From contig NC_080540.1 of the NCBI RefSeq assembly GCF_028640845.1, forward strand, positions 279,883,524-279,947,523: a DNA stretch of 64,000 nt. Direction: 5' to 3'. The position numbers were made by a program, and so were the translations under genes. Below the pieces are notes generated by a model, which searched no databases, was not told the DNA's origin, and saw only the letters and a list, made by a program, of their open reading frames with translations. Of the stretch, positions 59,701 to 64,000 are shown piece by piece. The stretch comes from Ahaetulla prasina. Lineage: Eukaryota; Chordata; Lepidosauria; Squamata; Colubridae. Within the stretch, counting starts at the first letter, position 1; the number at the start of each line of letters is the position of its first letter.

Positions 59701-60526
59701 CTAAGAAAATTGCAGATATAGTATGATCTGAGGATTTATAGTCTAAGACAGGGATTCTTAATCTGCAACCAAAGACCCCTTAGGAATTTGTGGATAGATT
59801 TCAGGAGGTCCATAAATTTGGATGTAAAAAAAGATTACAACTTTATTTTCATTAACTTCTAACTGAAATTTAGCCTTTTATTCAGTAATGAATGCAGGCA
59901 ACCGGTTAATTTATGAACTCTAGATTCCAAAAACATTCAGAAAAATTATTATACATTGAAAAATCAAAACCAGAATATATTTGATTATGTGCGCTGTTTT
60001 CTCCAAACAGATGTAACTGATCATAGTCAACACAGCTTACATTTCAAAGTGCTTTTGTGTTTAAAAATCCATTCAAGGCGTTCTAGAGCTCTAGAATACA
60101 TTGTCTGATCTCTATGAAGTCTTTTCTGTACCAATGTATTTTCTTTTATGCTTTTAAATATATTTTTCTGAGAAATAATCTGTAGGTTTTACTAGACTCT
60201 AAAGACAGGTTAAGTTAAGATTAGTTAAGCATTCACCCAGCGCAGGCCAAATAACGACCCCGAACCAATTTCTGAAGCTCCAGAACCCCCCCAAAATCGC
60301 ATCCCCCAAATTCTGCAGCCAATTTTTTTCATTTTATTAATCTTCTAGCATTCATGTAATCGTTTTTGAATACATTAGAAAAGTTCTTACACAGAAAAAC
60401 TGGCATTTGTCTCATTTAGGTTCATCTCTGTCCCAGTAGCATCACAAATTATGAAAATGCTTTGGAATCCTGGCATTTGAGTGAAACACTTAAAGCTGTT
60501 TTCTTGCTCATCGTCCGTACAAGTAC
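49701..60526 (-). CDS. IL7R: IL7R, interleukin-7 receptor alpha chain (coding exons 2-8)
   Basis: Type I cytokine receptor for IL-7, paired in mammals with the common gamma chain or the TSLP receptor. Exons on the minus strand: 60391-60526, 58616-58773, 57117-57271, 54245-54419, 50965-51052, 50785-50860 and 49701-50198. They sum to 1286 nt and all phases agree: 427 residues after the missing signal-peptide exon, close to the human total of 459. Seen in order: a D1 domain with FKC, IIC, SCF, NC, VC, SC and NC cysteines; a fibronectin domain starting [17 protein letters not shown]; the YWSDWS box; a transmembrane helix; a box1-like [13 protein letters not shown]; and a cytosolic tail with KYSMV and a C-terminal YVTM, as in mammals. 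The extracellular part is strongly diverged but aligns end to end. The gene faces CAPSL tail to tail. Confidence 0.95.
50294..50721. mobile_element. Mariner-like MITE, best-preserved copy
   Basis: Ends caggtagtcctcgacttacg and gttgaggactacctg, flanked by TA (50292-50293 and 50722-50723). 428 bp, with paired internal blocks (gttaagtgaatc; gatcacatgatcccagg). It lies between the last two IL7R exons. Confidence 0.9.
50785..50860 (-). CDS. IL7R: IL7R coding exon 7 (box1)
   Basis: The acceptor is catcttcag and the donor is AAAG|gttagt. It encodes [20 protein letters not shown] then CNKLRK. The [10 protein letters not shown] part corresponds to the JAK-binding box1 of human IL7R (VWPSLPDHKK). Confidence 0.94.
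50965..51052 (-). CDS. IL7R: IL7R coding exon 6 (transmembrane)
   Basis: The acceptor is tttcctcag and the donor is CAG|gtaatt. It encodes the helix from [13 protein letters not shown] to VPIFWKN. Confidence 0.92.
51215..51354. mobile_element. Fold-back hAT MITE (CAGGGGTCTCCAACC ends)
   Basis: Ends caggggtctccaaccttggc and gccaacgttggagactcctg. The flanks ttctattc and ttcagttc match at 6 of 8. The same family occurs at 28177. Confidence 0.88.
51396..51595 (-). mobile_element. CR1/L3-like LINE 3' end fragment
   Basis: TTTA-type tail, then tttgtcacaacaatatatat and aacaataggacaggaacagt aggcac, matching 63304-63465, where a coding part follows. Minus strand. Confidence 0.75.
51600..52510. other. 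IL7R intron 5 (exon 5 to 6) interior
   Basis: About 900 bp with no exon or clear repeat recognised. Ordinary AT-rich intron. Confidence 0.5.
52515..53018. mobile_element. Mariner-like MITE interrupted by a LINE tail
   Basis: Ends caggtggtcctcaatctatg and ggcgaggattacctg, flanked by TA. A plus-strand LINE tail of the 51396 family, with (AAAT)n, is inserted at about 52806-52921. Confidence 0.82.
53364..53777. repeat. Compound (GATA)n microsatellite, Bkm-type
   Basis: About 410 bp of gata/gaca repeats on the plus strand, with longer-period duplication (gatagagataggtgatagatgatag occurs at about 53415 and 53625). GATA arrays are the Bkm satellite motif of snakes. Six-frame translation here gives only low-complexity frames. 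Confidence 0.95.
54245..54419 (-). CDS. IL7R: IL7R coding exon 5 (WSXWS box)
   Basis: The acceptor is ctgtcttag and the donor is ATAA|gtgagt. The 175 nt exon encodes [18 protein letters not shown], then [22 protein letters not shown] and [10 protein letters not shown]. Confidence 0.94.
54691..54847. mobile_element. hAT MITE (CAGTAGTGG ends)
   Basis: Perfect 8 bp duplication CCACAAGT at 54683-54690 and 54848-54855. Ends cagtagtggttttcactt and gaaacccaccactg. Confidence 0.92.
55096..55410. mobile_element. Mariner-like MITE
   Basis: TA-flanked catgtagtcgttgagttaca to cagggagtatctg, with the shared interior cacttaacaactgcgtcaag. Confidence 0.75.
55866..56155 (+). mobile_element. tRNA-derived SINE with LINE-type 3' end
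   Basis: Head ggctgggaagtggctcacca, B-box-like ggttctagtccc at 55950, and 3' part ccgccctgagtcttcagaga agggcgggatataaattc plus A-run. The 3' part is shared with the LINE at 819-1737, which suggests the partner that mobilised it. Confidence 0.75.
56157..56400 (-). mobile_element. CR1-like LINE 3' end with (AATAG)n tail
   Basis: gaatagaatagaatagaatt then ttattggccaaatgtgattg and cacacaaggagtttgtcttgg, a common squamate LINE 3' end in reverse orientation, with a pentanucleotide tail. Confidence 0.7.
56401..56830 (-). mobile_element. LINE fragment with (TGATT)n tail
   Basis: tcaaatcaaatcaaatcaag then tttattacagttgaaaactgg, followed by LINE-like body. The family is uncertain. Confidence 0.5.
57117..57271 (-). 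CDS. IL7R: IL7R coding exon 4 (fibronectin domain, first part)
   Basis: The acceptor is cctttgcag and the donor is ACT|gtaagt. The exon encodes [20 protein letters not shown] to [11 protein letters not shown], matching human VKPEAPFDL and VAYRQEK. Confidence 0.95.
57472..57858. mobile_element. Mariner-like MITE, diverged
   Basis: gatagtccttgactaagaac to aaatcaagaactacctc with the family interior (cacttaacaattacagtga). It lies in IL7R intron between exons 3 and 4. Confidence 0.75.
58616..58773 (-). CDS. IL7R: IL7R coding exon 3 (D1, second part)
   Basis: The acceptor is ttttgtaacag and the donor is ATTG|gtaagc. The 158 nt exon has phases fitting exons 2 and 4. It encodes [18 protein letters not shown] to [18 protein letters not shown] and ends KLKAVHI, paralleling human LLIGKSNICVKV and TCKKIDLTTI. 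No single ORF longer than the exon marks it, so it is easily missed. Confidence 0.88.
58860..60380. other. IL7R intron 2 interior
   Basis: No exon recognised. 59750-60230 resembles an ancient amniote hAT-like repeat (cagggattcttaatctgcaa, then tttcaggaggtccataaatt). The rest appears unique and AT-rich. Confidence 0.4.
60391..60526 (-). CDS. IL7R: IL7R coding exon 2 (D1, first part)
   Basis: The acceptor is tctccttag and the donor is T|gtaaga. The 136 nt exon encodes [16 protein letters not shown] to [11 protein letters not shown]. The SFKC and NETNASFSV positions match human SFSC and NTTNLEFEIC. Confidence 0.88.
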
Positions 60527-60838
60527 CTAAGGAGAAAGAATTACAAAATAAATTCCTCAAATTTCATATTTAAAGCACTTTATAAGGAGTCTTATCAAAC
60601 AAAATAGAGTACACATTCCTGAAAACAAAACTGACTTCTTTCCCTCCATTTCTTCCTCTATTTAATTACTATAATGTGGTAATGTGTGAGAAGAATCCAG
60701 GAACTCAAAGCAGTCTGTAGGTTTTGTCTGGATCCAGCTTTAAACAAAGCGTAATTCCCCAATCACAACAGATGTTTCAGCTTCCAACCCAGTTCAAAAT
60801 GCTCTTTATCTTTTTTAGGACATTATGTGATTTACCAC

Positions 60839-61111
60839 CAATGGTGGGTTTCAAATTTTTTTACTACTGGTTCTGTGGGTGTGGCTTGGTGGGCATGGCA
60901 GGGGAAGGATACTGTAAAACCTCCATTTACTCCCCAATCCAGGGGAAGGTTGCTGCAAAATCCCCATTTCCTTCCAATCAGCTGGTACTTGGGAGGCAGA
61001 GAATAGATGGGGGCGGGGCTGTTCAGAATTCTTACTACCGGTTCTCCGAACTACTCAAAATTTCAAAATTTCCACTACAGGTTCTCCAGAACCTGCTGAA
61101 ACCTACCTCTG
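60839..61111. mobile_element. hAT MITE (CAGTGGTGGG family)
   Basis: Ends caatggtgggtttcaaattt and ctgaaacctacctctg. The flanks tttaccac and cttaccac match at 7 of 8. Same interior as 29674-29927. Confidence 0.85.
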
Positions 61112-61200
61112 CTTACCACGAATGCTTCCTCTGATATTGATGTGAGGAACTAAAAGAAAAGTCCAAGTGATAGGTCTCTCTTGAAGGAATACAGAAAACA

Positions 61201-61202
<2 letters not shown>

Positions 61203-61240
<38 letters not shown>
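61203..61240. repeat. (GT)n microsatellite
   Basis: About 19 GT units in line. Confidence 0.97.
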
Positions 61241-61242
<2 letters not shown>

Positions 61243-62094
61243 TTGCATTTGGAATTCCCTTTCAAGAAACCAACTGTTCCTTCTTTTTATTGTTTTTTCA
61301 GCATCCTGTAAAAAACGCCTTGCTTTTCTTGTAAGCTTTGTCTGTTGAATTGACTTCATGTTAATTAATTCACTAGCAAGTGAGTTTTCTTTTCTCAGTG
61401 CACTGGATGCTTTTAAGTTTTATCACTTTTCTCTGTGCAAAATGAGCTGTAAGCTTCCCTTTTGGCTTACTTAAAAAGAAACGGACAAATATTTTTACAT
61501 ATATAAAAAAAGAAAGCCATTGCTCCCTGGTTAATAAGGCATTTACAGAAAAGTGTCAACACATTCTTCCCTAGATCAAAGAATTTAGACTACCAAGAAA
61601 ACTTTTGAGCAATTCCACTTTTCTTATGACTCATGGTAATTGCCCTTCTTATTTCATCTGCATATTCCCTAGAATGCTTGCACAGCACTAACGTAAAACT
61701 TTTCAAGTTGTAGGTTACAGAGATCACCCTGCAATGTGAAAATGTAAAGGATACTACAGGACATAGTTTGCATACCACAATATGAAGCAGATTTTGTGGG
61801 AATTTCTCAACAACAAATGGGAATTTTCATCAAACTTTGCTCGATTAATTTTACCCTCATAACTTGCTGCATGTAATAGAATAATTTTGGAAATCCACGA
61901 GGACTAAATTGTAATAGCAATTTTTTTTTCTTCTTCCGGTAAATATATAAATCCATATTGAAAGTACTGAGAGCCGAGGGTAACTTTAATCCTTTTCTGA
62001 AGAGCACTTGTGATACCAACAGATTCTCATTTTACAACCCAGTGCGGATTTGCAATATCGCTTGGAAAATGGAAGAATTCTATTTCTCCTGTGA
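61241..62094. other. Unassigned stretch upstream of IL7R exon 2
   Basis: The IL7R signal-peptide exon is expected here or beyond on the minus strand. No ATG with a hydrophobic leader and a phase-1 donor was found. No repeat was recognised. Confidence 0.4.
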
Positions 62095-62101
62095 ATGGTA
62101 C

Positions 62102-62834
62102 CTTTTTTTTTTATTGAAAAAGTTTTTACAAAAATTTTCACTCCCCCTTTTCCCCCCCTCCCCCCCACTCCATCCCCTCCCCCTCCCTCCAAAACCACCC
62201 TCCTCCCCCGACTTCCCAGAACAAACACAAGGTATAGTTCAAAAAACAATCATTTGCTAACTTTTCCCTAACACAAATTATAATCCTCCCCTTCTTCTCA
62301 AATCCTAACTTCCCCCATACAAATCAAAGATAAATACATCCTAATCATTCAAAAGCAATCTGATATATCTTAATCTGATATCTATTTTGCGTATATTCAA
62401 ACCATTTTTTCCATTCAGTTAGATATTTTTCTTGTGTAGTGTCTTTCAAAAAGGCTGAGATTTTAGCCATCTCAGCCAAATTAGCAACTTTCAATATACA
62501 TTCTTCTATTGTAGGTAACTCTTTTTTCTTCCAGTATTGTCCTATCAATAGTCTTGCCGCTGTTATTAAGTTTAAAATCAGCTTAGTCTCAATTACTGTA
62601 CAGTCCGTAATAATTCCCAATAAGAAGAATTGCGGTAGGAACTTTATCTTCTTTTTCAAAACATTTTGTATGTTTTGTATGTACCAGATCCTTATCCAAA
62701 AAGCCTTAATCTTCTTACAAGTCCACCAGATATGAAAATATGTAGCATCATCACAATTACATCTCCAACATTTCGCTTGCATATCTGGATACATACATGA
62801 TAATTTCTTAGGGTCTAAGTGCCACCTATAAAAC
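62102..62834 (-). mobile_element. L1-like LINE 3' fragment
   Basis: T-run and C-rich 3' UTR at the left. The minus-strand frame 62345-62836 has the ORF2 C-terminal CWRCNCDDATYFHIWWTC. Flanked by ATGGTAC at 62095-62101 and 62835-62841. Closely related to the copies at 10788 and 12576 but an independent insertion. Confidence 0.87.
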
Positions 62835-62940
62835 ATGGTACTTTCTCAGTCTGCTCCGTCCACTATGACCTTCCCTTAGCATAACTTTCAGCAATGCCTG
62901 CTCTTTGATACATGTCTGATGTATTATTTATCCCATAGAT

Positions 62941-63040
62941 CAGAGGTCTTCAAACTTGGCAGCTTTAAGACTTAGCTGGCTGGAGAATTCTGGGAGTTGA
63001 AGTCCACAGGTCTTAAAGCTGCCAAGTTTGAAGACCTCTG
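62941..63040. mobile_element. Fold-back hAT MITE (CAGAGGTCTTCAAAC ends)
   Basis: Ends cagaggtcttcaaacttggc and gccaagtttgaagacctctg, with a perfect 8 bp duplication CCATAGAT at 62933-62940 and 63041-63048. Confidence 0.93.
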
Positions 63041-63060
63041 CCATAGATGATTGGGATAAA

Positions 63061-63245
63061 CAGATTTATTATTTATTTATTTTATTTGTCACAACATTAT
63101 ATACAAGCATAAGCATGAAATAACTATACAATATATAAGCATATATATAACCATAAGTATGTAACAACATACTTATGTATGTTAGTAAGTTAATTAGTAC
63201 TAGCAATAATAAAGGTTTCTTCCTGGATATTATGCTCCTATAAAT

Positions 63246-63300
<55 letters not shown>

Positions 63301-63905
63301 TTTTGTCACACAGTATATGTAAGCATAAGCATGAAATAACTATATAGTATATAAGCATATATATAAGTATGAGTATGTAATAACTATATTAATTGGATAT
63401 AACGAAAGGAAACAATAGGACAGGAACGGTAGGCACTCTTGTGCTCTTATGCACGCCCCTTACAGACCTCTTAGGTATGGGGTGAGTCAGTGATGGGATT
63501 CAGCCAGTTCGCACCACTTCGAGAGAACCGGTTGTTAATTTTCTGAACAGTTTGGCAAACTAGTTGTTGGAAGAAATTATTAGGGCAGAGAACCGATTGT
63601 TAAATTACTTGAATCCCACCACTGGGTGAGGTCAATAGTAGACAGTTTTTGGTTGAAGCTTTGGGGATTTTGGGAAGAGACCACAGAGTCAGGTAGTGTA
63701 TTCCAAGCATTAACAACTCTGTTACTGAAGTCATATTTTCTGCAATCAAGATTGGAGCCGTTAACATTAAGCTTAAATCTATTATGTGCTCGTGTATTAT
63801 TGTAATTGAAGCTGAAGTAGACTTTGACAGGAAGGACATTGTAATAGATGATTCTACCAGATTTTCTATAAGAAATGCACCCACATACTATCCGAGACAA
63901 ACCAG
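63061..63905 (-). mobile_element. CR1/L3-like LINE 3' end, with nested MITE and TTTA expansions
   Basis: The minus-strand frame near 63580-63900 shows RT C-terminal motifs (HNRFKLNVNGSNLDCRKYDF, then NRVVNAWNTLPDSVV). The 3' UTR holds caataggacaggaacggtag gcac. A (TTTA)n array fills 63244-63303. The element continues beyond this point in eroded form. Confidence 0.85.
63488..63624. mobile_element. hAT MITE nested in a LINE
   Basis: cagtgatgggattcagccag to ttgaatcccaccactg, 137 bp like 45532-45668. The flanking ggtgag(g)t repeats fit an 8 bp duplication of the LINE's ggggtgaggtcaatag. Confidence 0.87.
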
Positions 63906-64000
63906 GTAGATGGATACATAAAACTCCCCACCACTAAAAGGCCTATTTTAAAAGTGTTGGCTAGGTTTGAAGCTCAGCACATTAAGAAAACCAATCATTA

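Overview
This is vertebrate nuclear DNA, almost certainly from a squamate reptile and most likely a snake. The signs are split genes with consensus splice sites; dense hAT-type and mariner-type MITEs; CR1/L2-like, L1-like and tRNA-SINE elements in squamate style; and a roughly 410 bp (GATA)n array of the Bkm kind known from snakes. Three protein-coding genes were reconstructed exon by exon, with reading phases that agree across every junction. Their order and orientation match the human 5p13.2 block read in reverse: LMBRD2 (+), CAPSL (+), IL7R (-). The UGT3A genes that lie between LMBRD2 and CAPSL in human were not seen here.

Region 1 (1-22000) holds the 3' part of LMBRD2: six coding positions giving 181 C-terminal residues, then a long unique 3' region. 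It has been rebuilt by tandem duplication. A block of about 4.0 kb carrying three consecutive coding exons is present twice (705-4712 and 6600-10606, near-identical). The copies are separated by a 1.9 kb CpG-rich spacer whose core (5257-6332) is a nearly perfect 1.1 kb palindrome made of nested inverted repeats. The duplicated exons total 257 nt, which is not a multiple of 3. Splicing copy A exons into copy B exons hits a TAG at once, so only one copy can be used per productive mRNA. A second, independent tandem duplication (1788 bp, with a 5 bp microhomology junction) follows at 10611-14186 in the next intron.

Region 2 (22000-46100) holds L1 and CR1 fragments and then CAPSL, four coding exons giving a complete 208-residue EF-hand protein. 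Introns 1 and 2 of CAPSL each hold a Ty3/gypsy-type LTR retrotransposon of about 4.5 kb in the same orientation as the gene. Copy 2 (37292-41824) has LTRs identical by eye and a 5 bp target duplication, yet a coding region full of frameshifts. Copy 1 (30040-34529) has a truncated 3' LTR.

Region 3 (46100-64000) holds IL7R on the minus strand. Coding exons 2 to 8 are all found (427 residues), including the cysteine-rich D1 domain, the WSDWS box, the transmembrane exon and a C-terminal YVTM motif. The signal-peptide exon was not found. The gaps are filled with MITEs, many with perfect 8 bp (hAT) or TA (mariner-like) target duplications and several nested inside one another. A solo LTR sits inside one hAT element. 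The rest of the sequence is intron or intergenic DNA in which nothing functional was recognised.
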